Shown piece by piece: positions 46,200 through 55,578 of a stretch of DNA of 64,000 nt. The notes under the pieces are model-generated. The model did no database searches, was not told the origin of the DNA, and was given only the letters and a program-made list of their open reading frames with translations. How positions within the stretch are numbered: position 1 is the first letter of the stretch; each line of letters starts with the position of its first letter. Position numbers and translations under genes: made by a program. The stretch comes from an uncultured bacterium (GTDB lineage Bacteria > Hydrogenedentota > Hydrogenedentia > Hydrogenedentales > CAILVY01), in NCBI GenBank assembly GCA_937951485.1, contig CALEDJ010000018.1:40902-104901 (forward strand), read 5' to 3'.

Positions 46200-46335
46200 C
46201 CTTCTTGTTCCATAATCCCGTTGTCCACAGGTTTTCGGTGGACCGGGGAGGTGTTGACCACATGCAGGGGGGTGTGCTATTGCATGGATGCCGGGGAAGG
46301 CCAGACATGCGGCATGAAAAGAGAGGGAAACCCAC

Positions 46336-47391
46336 ATGAACGGGGTCAATTCAACACGGCGCATCATCAATGCGACCGCCCCCATCCGCATTTGTGATCT
46401 GGGCGGGTGGACGGATACGTGGTTTGCGGAACGGGGCGCGGTGTTCAACATCGGCGTCTATCCGTATGCGGAGGTGCAGGTCACGGTGACTGAAACGCCA
46501 CCGGGCGAGGATCGCAAGATCATCATCCACGCGGAAAATTTCGGCGACCGCTACCTGCTCGACGCCGGCCCGATTGAATATGACAAGCATCCGTTGCTGG
46601 AAGCCTCCATTGACATCATGGAAATCCCGGAGAACCTGTCGTTTGAGGTGAATCTCTTCTCGAATGCGCCCGCAGGCTGTTCGACCGGCACCTCGGCGGC
46701 GGTCAGCGTGGCGCTGTTGGCGGCGCTGGATGCGCTGACGCCGGGGCGTCTGACCCCACACGAAATCGCGAGTCTCGCGCACCGGGTGGAGACGGAAAAA
46801 CTGGGGCTGCAATGCGGCATTCAGGACCAACTCTGCTCGGCATACGGCGGCATCTGCTACATTGAAATGTACGCCTATCCCCATGCCTCGGTGTCGCAGA
46901 TCGTCGTGTCGAACAGCGTGTGGTGGGAGTTGGAGCGGCGCATGGTCCTGGTTTATCTCGGCCGTACGCACTCCTCCAGCGAAGTGCATGGGCAGGTCAT
47001 CCGGCGGCTGGAAGCCGAAGGCGCGGACAAATCGGCGCTCGAACCGCTGCGCCAGGCCGCGCGCGACGGCAAGAACGCCGTATACCGGGGCGATTTCGAC
47101 GCGCTGGGCCGCGCCATGATCGCCAACACCGAGGCGCAGGAAGCGCTGCACCCGGCGCTGGTGTCGGACGCTGCAAAAACGGTGATTGCGCTGGCGCGGG
47201 AGCACGGCTGCATCGGCTGGAAGGTGAACGGCGCGGGCGGCGAAGGCGGTTCGCTCAGCATCCTGTGCGGTCCCGAAAACGCGCGCAAGCGCGCCTTCAT
47301 TCAGGCGCTTCCTTCCGTGAATCCCGGGTTCCGCGTGATTTCCACCTACCTCTCGCGCATGGGTATCCGCCGCTGGGAAGTCGCAGAATAG
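46336..47391 (+). CDS. GHMP kinase, heptose-7-phosphate or fucose kinase type
   Basis: A 351-aa sugar kinase. The N-terminus has the GHMP motif APIRICDLGGWTDTWFAERG, the ATP loop is APAGCSTGTSAAVSVAL, and the C-terminal GWKVNGAGGEGGSLSIL is the third family motif. The PIRICDLGGWTD form is typical of D-glycero-D-manno-heptose 7-phosphate kinase (HddA) and related fucokinases. With the mannose-1-phosphate guanylyltransferase it could serve GDP-sugar synthesis for the envelope. The substrate is not certain. Confidence 0.87.
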   Translation: MNGVNSTRRIINATAPIRICDLGGWTDTWFAERGAVFNIGVYPYAEVQVTVTETPPGEDRKIIIHAENFGDRYLLDAGPIEYDKHPLLEASIDIMEIPENLSFEVNLFSNAPAGCSTGTSAAVSVALLAALDALTPGRLTPHEIASLAHRVETEKLGLQCGIQDQLCSAYGGICYIEMYAYPHASVSQIVVSNSVWWELERRMVLVYLGRTHSSSEVHGQVIRRLEAEGADKSALEPLRQAARDGKNAVYRGDFDALGRAMIANTEAQEALHPALVSDAAKTVIALAREHGCIGWKVNGAGGEGGSLSILCGPENARKRAFIQALPSVNPGFRVISTYLSRMGIRRWEVAE

Positions 47392-47414
47392 CGCCTCGCG
47401 GAACGGCAGTCGCC

Positions 47415-48101
47415 CTACACCCCGCGCCGGTCCGGCGGCCAGATGTATTTGTGCAATTGCAGTTGGAGGCGGGCCGGCAGGCCGTCGGCCAGCATCCACG
47501 CCGCGAGTTCCTTCGGATCGAGTCTTCCATGCACCGGGGAAAACAGGACCGCCCGGCAGCGTTCGTGAAGGGCGTGGTCACGGAGCACCTCACGGCCCCA
47601 TTCATAATCCCGCCGACTGGCGCAGACGAGTTTCACCTCGTCGCGGTCCGGATGCAGCAATTCCAGGTTCGGCCAGTGGTTCTTGTCGCACATGCCGCTG
47701 TCGGGGCATTTCAGGTCCATGATCTTGATGGCCTGTTCCGGCAGACGGTCAATCGGGAGCGACCCGCCCGTCTCCACCAGAACGGTGTATCCCGCATCCA
47801 GCAGCAGCGCCGCAAGGTCGCCGCAGGCCCGCTGCGCCAGCGGCTCGCCGCCGGTAATCTCGACCAGCGGACAGCCCGCCCGCTTCACGGCGTCCAGAAT
47901 CGCCGCGAGCGACATGTGCTTGCCTTCATCGAAACTATACGCTGTGTCGCACCAGACACAGCGCAGATTGCAGCCCGTCAGCCGGATGAAAAAGCATGGC
48001 AGCCCCGCCCAGGTGGATTCCCCCTGGATGCTGTGAAACATTTCGCAGACCCGCAGCGTTTTCGCCGGCCGATTCTTTGCGTCGCCGCCCATGAATGGCA
48101 T
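47415..48101 (-). CDS. queE: 7-carboxy-7-deazaguanine synthase (QueE)
   Basis: A 228-aa radical SAM enzyme making 7-carboxy-7-deazaguanine from carboxy-tetrahydropterin, a step towards queuosine in tRNA. The cluster motif is CNLRCVWCDTAYSF, preceded by MFHSIQGEST, with EITGGEPLAQ and a C-terminal VHG-like region. It converges with the GHMP kinase and is divergent from the first dehydrogenase. No other queuosine genes are nearby. Confidence 0.92.
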   Translation of the reverse strand: MPFMGGDAKNRPAKTLRVCEMFHSIQGESTWAGLPCFFIRLTGCNLRCVWCDTAYSFDEGKHMSLAAILDAVKRAGCPLVEITGGEPLAQRACGDLAALLLDAGYTVLVETGGSLPIDRLPEQAIKIMDLKCPDSGMCDKNHWPNLELLHPDRDEVKLVCASRRDYEWGREVLRDHALHERCRAVLFSPVHGRLDPKELAAWMLADGLPARLQLQLHKYIWPPDRRGV

Positions 48102-48271
48102 GTCCTCCGCTGCGCATTATATGCCATGACATTGGACCGGGACGAAATCATGGAATCTCGAAAAGGGCAACATGCACGCGGCATTCCGAACGTGCTATCC
48201 TTGCGCCCCCATTCACTTTTCAGGCCGATGGCATCACAATAACGGCCCGGGCACGAAGGCGATATGTACTC

Positions 48272-49387
48272 ATGAAGGCGTGTGTGTTGCATGGTGTGGG
48301 CGATATGCGCACCGAGCAGGTTCCGGACCCGTTTCCGGGGCCGGGCGAAGTGCTGCTGCGCGTGCGCGCCTGCGGCGTGTGCGGCTCGGACATTCCCCGT
48401 ATCTTCGAGAAGGGAACGTACCGGTTTCCTCTGATCCCCGGCCACGAATTTGCGGGCCTCGTCGAAGCGGTCGGGGCGGGCGTGGATTCGGCTTGGACAG
48501 GTGCGCGTGCCGTGGTCTATCCCCTGGTCCCATGTCGCCGCTGCGCGGTGTGCGAGACGGGCGCCTATGCCCAGTGCGCGGACTACGATTACTTGGGATC
48601 TCGGCGCAATGGCGCATTCGCGGAGTTTGTCACCGTGCCGACGTGGAATCTGATTCGCATCCCGGAGGCGTTGGGTTTTGAAGAGGCCGCCATGACGGAA
48701 CCTGCGGCGGTGGCCCTCCATGCGCTGCGTCGCGCCGGCGTGGACACCGGCGATCGCGTGCTCATCTTCGGCGCGGGGCCAATCGGCCTGTTGATCGGCA
48801 AGTGGGCGGAACTCATGGGGGTGGGGGAGACGTTGATGGTGGATGTGGACCTTGCCAGACTGCGCTTTGCACAGTCCATCGGCTTTCGGCATCTGCTCGA
48901 CGGACGTCAGGCCGATCCCGCCGAATGGGCGCAAAAGAAAACCGGTCGCGGCGCGGATATCGTGATTGAGGCGTCGGGCAGCGCGGCGGCATTTGAACAC
49001 AGCATGGGCGCGGCGCGGACGGGCGGCGCGGTGGTGTTGCTGGGGAATCCCGCCGGGCCGATGTCGCTCTCGCAGGACGCCTATTGGGCGATACTGCGCA
49101 AGGAATTGCGGGTGCTGGGATCGTGGAATTCCGCGCGTGTGGCCATGCCCAAGGACGAGTGGCGGCTGGCGCTGGACGCCATGAGTTCCGGGCGTCTGCA
49201 GGTTGACCGGATGATCACGCACCGGGTGGGGTTGGACGATCTCTGGGACAGATTGCAAATGATGCGCGACCACTCCGAATTCCATTGCAAGGTGATGGCG
49301 GTGAATCCCCAGGGGATGGCGAAAAACAACGAGGACGGCGAGGACAACAGGGACGGCAAGCACGGAATTGACAGCAGCCATTTATGA
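48272..49387 (+). CDS. Zinc-dependent medium-chain dehydrogenase (polyol/galactitol type)
   Basis: A 371-aa NAD(P)-dependent dehydrogenase. Catalytic zinc ligands lie in ACGVCGSD and PGHEFAG; the structural zinc motif is CRRCAVCETGAYAQC. The Rossmann fold has VLIFGAGPIGLLIG. The closest type is sorbitol or galactitol-1-phosphate dehydrogenase. The last 20 residues (NNEDGEDNRDGKHG) are low in complexity and look like read-through into repeat DNA. The ATG at 48272 fits the family, so the upstream extension is excluded. Confidence 0.9.
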   Translation: MKACVLHGVGDMRTEQVPDPFPGPGEVLLRVRACGVCGSDIPRIFEKGTYRFPLIPGHEFAGLVEAVGAGVDSAWTGARAVVYPLVPCRRCAVCETGAYAQCADYDYLGSRRNGAFAEFVTVPTWNLIRIPEALGFEEAAMTEPAAVALHALRRAGVDTGDRVLIFGAGPIGLLIGKWAELMGVGETLMVDVDLARLRFAQSIGFRHLLDGRQADPAEWAQKKTGRGADIVIEASGSAAAFEHSMGAARTGGAVVLLGNPAGPMSLSQDAYWAILRKELRVLGSWNSARVAMPKDEWRLALDAMSSGRLQVDRMITHRVGLDDLWDRLQMMRDHSEFHCKVMAVNPQGMAKNNEDGEDNRDGKHGIDSSHL

Positions 49388-49499
49388 ATGAAGAAACCTG
49401 ACACAATGGACTTTGATCGTCTTTGATCCCGTTTATGTCCTTTATGTCGCTTATGTCCTTTTCAATCTGCTCTGCCAGTCACGATACAGGAGACCATTG

Positions 49500-50537
49500 A
49501 TGAAAGCGGCATTGCTGGAAGACCTGGACCGGCTCGTGGTGCAGGATATCCCCAAGCCGGAGGTGGACGCGGACAGCGTACTGGTCGCGGTGAAGGCTTG
49601 CGCGGTGTGCGGTTCGGACATCCGCATGCTGCATCACGGGAACAAACGCCTCAAGCCGCCCGCGGTGATGGGGCATGAGTCTGCGGGGGTGGTCGTGGCC
49701 TGCGGCGAGAACGTCACCCGCTTCAAGCCGGGCGACCGCGTCGCGATGGGCGGCGATGTGCCGTGCGGAGAGTGCGTCTTCTGCGAGGCGGGCATGGGCA
49801 ACAACTGCCAGACCAACTACGCGCTCGGCTATCAATTTCCCGGCAGTTTCGCGGAATATGTGTTGCTGAACCGCATGGTGGTGAATCATGGGCCGGTGCA
49901 TCGCATTCCGGACCATGTGAGTTTCGAGGAAGCGGCGCTCGCCGAGCCGGTGGGCTGCTGTCTTAATGCGCTGGAATTGTGCCGGGTGCGGTTGGGCGAC
50001 ACGATGGTGGTCATCGGCGCCGGGCCGATTGGCTGCATGCTGATGGAACTGGGCCGGATCATGGGCTGCGCGCGGGTAATCGCCGTGAACCGTTCCCGAC
50101 CGCGTCTGGAAACGGCGCGGTGTTTCGGGGCGGATGTCTGCATCTGTTCCTCCGAAGAGAATGCCGTGGATCGGGTGCTGGAGGAAACCGGCGGTCTGGG
50201 CGCGGAGGTCATCCTCACGGCATGTCCGTCGCCCCAGGCGCAGGCGGACGCGATCAAGATGGCGAAGAACCGCGGGCGCGTTAATTTCTTTGGCGGATTG
50301 CCCCGGGATCAGGGCATCGTTCCCATTGATACAAACACCATTCATTATCGGGAATTGTTTGTCATGGGTTCACATGGCTGCGTGCCGCGCCATCACCGGC
50401 AGGCGGTGGACCTCATTGCATCGGGTAAACTGAATATGAAACGCTATATTTCGCATCGCTTTCCACTGGACAAAACGCCGGAGGCTTTTCGCGCGGCGGA
50501 AAGCCGCGAAGGGATGCGCGTAGTGGTACTGCCATAA
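49500..50537 (+). CDS. Zinc-dependent medium-chain dehydrogenase, second copy
   Basis: A 345-aa protein of the same superfamily. Catalytic zinc residues are in ACAVCGSD and MGHESAG, the structural zinc site in CGECVFCEAGMGNNC, and the cofactor loop is VVIGAGPIGCML. It resembles L-iditol/threonine dehydrogenases. AGGAG lies 7 nt before the ATG at 49500. It is only 112 nt after the other dehydrogenase, so the two may share a transcript, but their sequences differ enough to rule out a recent duplication. Confidence 0.9.
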   Translation: MKAALLEDLDRLVVQDIPKPEVDADSVLVAVKACAVCGSDIRMLHHGNKRLKPPAVMGHESAGVVVACGENVTRFKPGDRVAMGGDVPCGECVFCEAGMGNNCQTNYALGYQFPGSFAEYVLLNRMVVNHGPVHRIPDHVSFEEAALAEPVGCCLNALELCRVRLGDTMVVIGAGPIGCMLMELGRIMGCARVIAVNRSRPRLETARCFGADVCICSSEENAVDRVLEETGGLGAEVILTACPSPQAQADAIKMAKNRGRVNFFGGLPRDQGIVPIDTNTIHYRELFVMGSHGCVPRHHRQAVDLIASGKLNMKRYISHRFPLDKTPEAFRAAESREGMRVVVLP

Positions 50538-50558
50538 TGGGTTGGGAGGAAGGAACGC

Positions 50559-51563
50559 ATGACACGAAACAAGCCGACGAACGCGCCGGCTCCGGTGCGC
50601 ATCGTGATAGTCATATGCGGCCTGCTGGTCATTGGAAGCATTGCATCCGCCCAGTCTGACATGCAACTGCTGCTGAACGAGGAGGCCAGCCAGTTCCGGT
50701 TCATGCTGGAACACGACACCTTCGTTTTCGAAAATGCGGGGGACAAAGACGGCGGTCCGTTCAACCTGCTGGAAAATGCCATCCGGCTACGTTTCCCGAT
50801 ATGGATGAAGGAGCGGCATGAAGTCTTCGCGGGCGCGGACCTGCTCTGGCTCGATCTGAACACCGATGCCCGGCTTTCCGGCGTGCGGCGCTCGTTGCCC
50901 GAAGACCTCTACAATGTTGGGGCGGTCGTGGGCTACCGTGCGCGTTTCAAGGACGGGTGGATTGCGGGCGGGATGGCCAATTTCGGGTCTGCCTCGGACC
51001 GTCCTTTCCACAGCATCCATGAAATGAGGCTGCAATCCACCGCATTCCTGCGCATGCCGCACCTGAAAAACACCGCCTGGCTTTTCTTTCTGCATACCGA
51101 CACCAACAGCCCGGTCTTTCCGGTTGTTCCAGGATTCGGTTACCAGTTTCGGCTTGGCCCACAGTTCTATGGCATCGCCGGATTCCCCATCCTGATGCTG
51201 GGGTCCCAACCGCACGAGCAGGTGCGGCTTGGACTGAGTTACCTGCCGCTCAACAACATCAACGCCCATGTCGCGTATAGTCCCATTGAACGTCTGACCC
51301 TCACTGCGGCCTATGACTGGCGGTCCCGATTTTTCAATCGGGCGGGCCGCGACGACCATGACGACCGCCTCGAATTCCGCGAGATGCGCGCCACACTCAG
51401 CGCGGCGTATGATGTGGCGAAATTCGCCCGGCTGGAATTGAAAGGCGGATATGCATTTGAACGCAGTTTCCGGGAGGGGCAGGACCTGAAGGAACGCCGC
51501 CGGCGGGAGGCGGAAATGGGCGATGGCTGGTTTGGCGGGTTGAGCGGGCAAATCCGATTCTGA
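50559..51563 (+). CDS. Putative outer membrane beta-barrel protein (DUF6268-like)
   Basis: 334 aa with a signal peptide (IVIVICGLLVIGSIASAQS) and a pattern of alternating strands with aromatic ends, ending in a final Phe (GLSGQIRF), as expected for outer membrane barrels. The last part (about 230-334) has the repeated strands LTLTAAYDWRSRFF and ARLELKGGYAFERSF. I assign it to DUF6268-like proteins with moderate confidence. It follows the second dehydrogenase by 21 nt. Confidence 0.7.
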   Translation: MTRNKPTNAPAPVRIVIVICGLLVIGSIASAQSDMQLLLNEEASQFRFMLEHDTFVFENAGDKDGGPFNLLENAIRLRFPIWMKERHEVFAGADLLWLDLNTDARLSGVRRSLPEDLYNVGAVVGYRARFKDGWIAGGMANFGSASDRPFHSIHEMRLQSTAFLRMPHLKNTAWLFFLHTDTNSPVFPVVPGFGYQFRLGPQFYGIAGFPILMLGSQPHEQVRLGLSYLPLNNINAHVAYSPIERLTLTAAYDWRSRFFNRAGRDDHDDRLEFREMRATLSAAYDVAKFARLELKGGYAFERSFREGQDLKERRRREAEMGDGWFGGLSGQIRF

Positions 51564-51633
51564 GTCCTGGAAATGAAACGTGCTTCCCGTTGGTTTCGTA
51601 GACAGTGGAACCCGGGGAGAAAGGAAACCTCTC

Positions 51634-52437
51634 ATGACGGAGACATCTGATGATCCGGTGTGGGACGCCATCCGTGCCGAGGCGATGGAGGCCATTGAGA
51701 AAGAGCCGACGCTGTCGAGTTTTCTTTACGCGGTCATCCTGAACCATGCGACACTCGAAGACGCCCTGAGTTTTCAACTGGCCGCCAAACTGGAAAGCGT
51801 CACCCTGCCCGCGCTTACGCTGCGCGAATTGGTGGACGAGGCTTTCAGAAACCAGCCTTTCATCGGCGAGGACATCCGCGAAGATATCCGCGCCGTGCGC
51901 CAGCGCGATCCCGCATGTCGCATGTTCTGCATGCCGCTGCTGTATTTCAAGGGGTTTCAAGCCCTGCAAGCGCATCGGGTCGCGCATTATTATTGGTGCC
52001 AAGGCCGGATGCACCTCGCCCTGTTCCTCCAAAGCCGCATGTCCGAGGTCTTCGCCGTGGACATCCATCCCGCCGCGCGCATCGGCAAAGGCATCATGAT
52101 TGACCACGCCACCGGTGTCGTGATCGGCGAAACCGCCATTGTCGGCGACAATGTGTCCCTGCTCCATGCCGTCACCCTCGGCGGCACCGGCAAGGAATGG
52201 GGAGACCGGCATCCAAAGATTCACGACGGTGTAATGATCGCCGCCGGCGCCAAGATTCTCGGCAATGTGACCATTGGCAAAGGGTGCAAAATCGCCGCCG
52301 GCGCCGTGGTGCTCCAGGACATGCCCCCCCATACCACCGTGGCCGGCGTGCCCGGCAAGCCTGTGGGAAGCGCCCGCGAGGAAGTACCCGCATTTGAAAT
52401 GAATCAAACCATTTCCGAGAACGGCAAGAGTATTTGA
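51634..52437 (+). CDS. cysE: Serine O-acetyltransferase
   Basis: A 267-aa enzyme making O-acetylserine for cysteine synthesis. The N-terminal helical domain is followed by the left-handed beta-helix: DIHPAARIGKGIMIDHATGV, VIGETAIVGDNVSLLHAVTL and KILGNVTIGKGCKIAAGAVV. The catalytic His and Asp in MIDHATG and the ending VAGVPGKPVG are typical. The ATG at 51634 has AAGGAA 8 nt upstream. It is in the same direction as the barrel gene but 70 nt away. Confidence 0.95.
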   Translation: MTETSDDPVWDAIRAEAMEAIEKEPTLSSFLYAVILNHATLEDALSFQLAAKLESVTLPALTLRELVDEAFRNQPFIGEDIREDIRAVRQRDPACRMFCMPLLYFKGFQALQAHRVAHYYWCQGRMHLALFLQSRMSEVFAVDIHPAARIGKGIMIDHATGVVIGETAIVGDNVSLLHAVTLGGTGKEWGDRHPKIHDGVMIAAGAKILGNVTIGKGCKIAAGAVVLQDMPPHTTVAGVPGKPVGSAREEVPAFEMNQTISENGKSI

Positions 52438-52735
52438 ACCGTAATGCTCAATTCCGGTCATTCAGGGCAGGGAAGACGGTGAAACAGGATGGTTACGCCG
52501 GATGTCGCACGGAGGGAGATGCCTGGGTCTGGGAGCGGGTTGCTCCGGCCGGACGAAACGATGCAGTGGCGCTTCTATCGGGTCAGGGAAAGCATCGCCA
52601 CCAGAGGGACGCCCCGTCCCCGTGTCTTGGCATGGGCGTATCGCCCTCCCCATTTAGCGGCATGGCACAGGTCCCCGCCATCTGCCCCCGTATCGCGGTC
52701 TGTCCCTGAATGGTCGAAGTATCCTGGATCATCAA
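52438..52735. other. Intergenic region between convergent cysE and GH130 genes
   Basis: About 300 bp with no gene I can support. No clear terminator hairpin with a T-run is visible, and no member of the window's repeat families was recognised. Confidence 0.5.
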
Positions 52736-53764
52736 TCAGAAAATCGTTGAATTCGCTTTCAAAAAGTCCATGATTTCGTCCACGAAGGCAAAACACAGGC
52801 CTGTACAGGTGTCCGCCGCGCCGTAGTAAATGGCGAGGCGGCCGGTGGGGGCGTCGCAGATGGCGGCGCACGGAAAGCAGACATTCGGCACGAACCCCGT
52901 GGTTTCATAAGGTGCCGTGGGAAACAGCAGATACTTGTTCGTGCGGAACAGGACGCGGGAGGGGTTCTCCAGTTCCAGCAATGCCGCGCCCATGCTGTAC
53001 ACAAAGCCGTTGCAGGTGTTGCAGACCCCGTGATAGAAGAGGAGCCAGCCTTCGCGGGTTTCGATGGGGACAGGGCCTGCACCCACCTTTGTGCCCTGCC
53101 ACCACTGCCCGCCGGCGCCCATCACAAAGCGGTGGCGCCCCCAGTGAATCATGTCGGGGCTTTCGCTCACATAGATGTCGCCGAAGGGCGTGTGGCCGTT
53201 GTCACTCGGACGGCTCAGCATCATGTACATCCCGTTGATGCGCCGGGGGAAAAGAACACCGTTGCGATTGAACGGAAGGAAAGCGTTTTCGAGTTGTTCG
53301 AAGGTGACGAAGTCCCGTGTGCGGGCGACGCCGATGGTCGGGCCGTGGTAGTCCGTACACCACGTTACATGGTAGATATCCTCCCGGGAATCCCCTGATG
53401 TTTCATCCGTTTCCCGGAACCTGCACACACGCGGGTCGTAGGTGTAGGCGGGGCGGGCGATTTCGGGGTCGCCGCCCGTCAGGCGAATCTTCTCCGCTTC
53501 AATGGTCCAGTGGATGCCGTCCCGGCTATGCGCGGCATGCAGCCGGGGCATGCTGTCCTTGTGCTCGACGCGCATCACCCCGGCGAAGCCGTCGCCGAAA
53601 GGAACGGCGGCGCTGTTATAGACGCCTTGCGCGCAGGGAATGGGGTTGCGCGGAATGATGGGGTTGCCGCTGTAGCGCCACACCACGTCCGTACAACTCC
53701 GGGGCCGGTCTTCCCAAGGCAGATTGCCGACCGGCGCACCAACAACCATCGGCTGCGAAGACAT
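52736..53764 (-). CDS. GH130-like mannosyl phosphorylase or glycosidase
   Basis: 342 aa with a five-bladed beta-propeller pattern. Segments YSGNPIIPRN, YNSAAVPFGDGF and TYDPRVCRF match GH130, in which an Asp (here YDPRV) acts as general acid. The LLFYHGVCNT and YYGAADTCTG segments are typical of the later blades. GH130 enzymes phosphorolyse beta-mannosides such as mannosylglucose or N-glycan cores. GGAGAGAG precedes the ATG. It is 64 nt downstream of pntB and may be co-transcribed, though the function differs. Confidence 0.88.
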   Translation of the reverse strand: MSSQPMVVGAPVGNLPWEDRPRSCTDVVWRYSGNPIIPRNPIPCAQGVYNSAAVPFGDGFAGVMRVEHKDSMPRLHAAHSRDGIHWTIEAEKIRLTGGDPEIARPAYTYDPRVCRFRETDETSGDSREDIYHVTWCTDYHGPTIGVARTRDFVTFEQLENAFLPFNRNGVLFPRRINGMYMMLSRPSDNGHTPFGDIYVSESPDMIHWGRHRFVMGAGGQWWQGTKVGAGPVPIETREGWLLFYHGVCNTCNGFVYSMGAALLELENPSRVLFRTNKYLLFPTAPYETTGFVPNVCFPCAAICDAPTGRLAIYYGAADTCTGLCFAFVDEIMDFLKANSTIF

Positions 53765-53827
53765 GGCTCTCTCCTTTCCTCAAGGCGCGTCACGCGCAGA
53801 TGCTGGTCGAAAGCCACGGGAGCAAGA

Positions 53828-55288
53828 TCATCCGTTCCCCGTCTTTTCCGATGCCCGCGCCGACAAGTCCTTGAAAAGTTGCTCCAGTGTCGAGGAGGCA
53901 TTGCCCAGGAGCAGAACGACATTATCCTGATTGTAGAGAGGATTCTCTATGCCGGAGTAGCCGGGTCTGGTGTCCGCATTGCAGATGATGATGCGCCTGG
54001 CCTCGTGGGCGCGCAGGATGGGCATGCCGTAGATGGGTGTGCCCACGGCGGTGTTCGCCGCCGGGTTTACCACGTCGCACGCGCCGACGATGATGGCCAC
54101 ATCGGTCCGGGGGAATTCCGGGTTGATGTGTTCGATTTGGACCATTTTGTCGTAGGGGATGTCCACATCCGCGAGCAGTACAGTCATGTGGCCGGGCATG
54201 CGGCCCGCCACGGGGTGAATGGCGAATTTCACATCCGCGCCCCGGCTTTCCAGCAGTTCGTAGATGTCCCGGACTTGCCCCTCCGCCTCGCCCAGCGCCA
54301 TCCCGTATCCGGGGATGATGACGACGGATTTGGCTTCGATCAGGGCTTCCACGGGGTCGAATGGGGCACGGTCGGCGGCTTCCTTCCCCGCCACCGATTC
54401 CGGCCCCGGCGGCGCTGGAGATGTCGCAGTTTCCGTTTCCACCGGCTTTTGGCCGGCATACGCAGCATCCGGGACAGTGCCGGCGGCAGTGGCGCCCGTC
54501 AGCACCTGTGCCAGCGACCGGTTCATGGCGCCGCACATGATGCGGGTCAGGATGAAGCCCGATGCGCCGACGATGGCGCCCGCCGCCACGAGAAATGCAT
54601 TGTCCACCACAAAGCCGCAGATACTCGCCGCAATGCCGGACAGCGAGTTTAAAAGGGATATTGTGATGGGCATGTCCGCGCCGCCCACCGGCAGGGCCAG
54701 CACCACGCCGGCCATCAGGGCGCACGCGCCCAAGGCCGGCATCCATGCGGTCAATTCGACACCTGATGCCTGGCTCCGCATCAGCGGGGCCAGGAACAAC
54801 AGCGCGAGGAACCCGGCCACGACAAGGCGATACGCCAAACGAATCCGAACAGGTTGCTGCGACAGAATCCGGTGGAGTTTGCCCGCCGCGACGAGGCTTC
54901 CGCTGAGGGTAACGCCGCCGACCGCGACGGCGAGCCCGCCCGTAACCTGGTCGGCGAACGCTGCCGCGTCGCTCCTGTCGCCGAGCGCCACAATGGCCGT
55001 AAACATGGAGGCCGCGCCGCCCAGTCCGTTCAGCAGGGCCACCATCTGCGGCATTTGGAGCATGGTCACGCGCAACGCGAGGACGAGGCCCAACACAGCA
55101 CCGGCGGCGAGCGACACAACTATGATCGGCTGCGGCAGGATGTTGTTGCGCCAAAGCACCAATACGATGGCTGTGAGCAGGCTCAGGGCCGTCAGGCGGT
55201 TCCCCTGCACCGCCGTTTCCGGTGTGCTCATCAACCGGATACCCGCCAGGATGGCGGCCGCCAGCACTATCTCGACCCAGATAAACAT
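53828..55288 (-). CDS. pntB: NAD(P) transhydrogenase subunit beta
   Basis: About 486 aa. Nine or so membrane spans are followed by the NADP(H)-binding domain (from about residue 300), with VVIIPGYGMALGEAEGQVRD, HPVAGRMPGHMTVLLADVDI and GACDVVNPAANT. It couples hydride transfer between NAD(H) and NADP(H) to proton movement, so it can provide NADPH. The ATG at 55288 is favoured; a TTG three codons earlier is possible. An insert (about 275-310, rich in Pro and Glu) lies before the NADP domain. Confidence 0.95.
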   Translation of the reverse strand: MFIWVEIVLAAAILAGIRLMSTPETAVQGNRLTALSLLTAIVLVLWRNNILPQPIIVVSLAAGAVLGLVLALRVTMLQMPQMVALLNGLGGAASMFTAIVALGDRSDAAAFADQVTGGLAVAVGGVTLSGSLVAAGKLHRILSQQPVRIRLAYRLVVAGFLALLFLAPLMRSQASGVELTAWMPALGACALMAGVVLALPVGGADMPITISLLNSLSGIAASICGFVVDNAFLVAAGAIVGASGFILTRIMCGAMNRSLAQVLTGATAAGTVPDAAYAGQKPVETETATSPAPPGPESVAGKEAADRAPFDPVEALIEAKSVVIIPGYGMALGEAEGQVRDIYELLESRGADVKFAIHPVAGRMPGHMTVLLADVDIPYDKMVQIEHINPEFPRTDVAIIVGACDVVNPAANTAVGTPIYGMPILRAHEARRIIICNADTRPGYSGIENPLYNQDNVVLLLGNASSTLEQLFKDLSARASEKTGNG

Positions 55289-55308
55289 GTCGGGCAATGT
55301 CCCCGGCC

Positions 55309-55578
55309 CTATCGTTTGGCGCGAAACTTCTTAAGAATCCGGTCGGTTACCACGAAACCGCCCGCCACATTGACCATGGCAAGAACAATCGCCAGCGCGC
55401 CCAACAGCCTGTTGCCGGTGGCCAGCGCCGCAGCGGTCGCGGTCAGCGCGCCCAGTACGGTCACGCCGGATATGGCATTCATGCCGGACATCAGGGGGGT
55501 GTGCAGGAGCGGCGGCACCTGTCGGATAACGCGGTACCCCAGCGCCGAGGCGATGACAAATACGGCGAAAAGCATCAT
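55309..55578 (-). CDS. pntA2: NAD(P) transhydrogenase subunit alpha, part 2 (membrane)
   Basis: 89 aa with three membrane spans and the conserved RVIRQVPPLLHTPLMSGMNA. This is the membrane part of the alpha subunit, encoded apart from the NAD-binding part. Its ATG at 55578 overlaps the stop of pntA1 (TGATG). A GTG 12 codons earlier would lengthen it, but homologues start near MML. Confidence 0.93.
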   Translation of the reverse strand: MMLFAVFVIASALGYRVIRQVPPLLHTPLMSGMNAISGVTVLGALTATAAALATGNRLLGALAIVLAMVNVAGGFVVTDRILKKFRAKR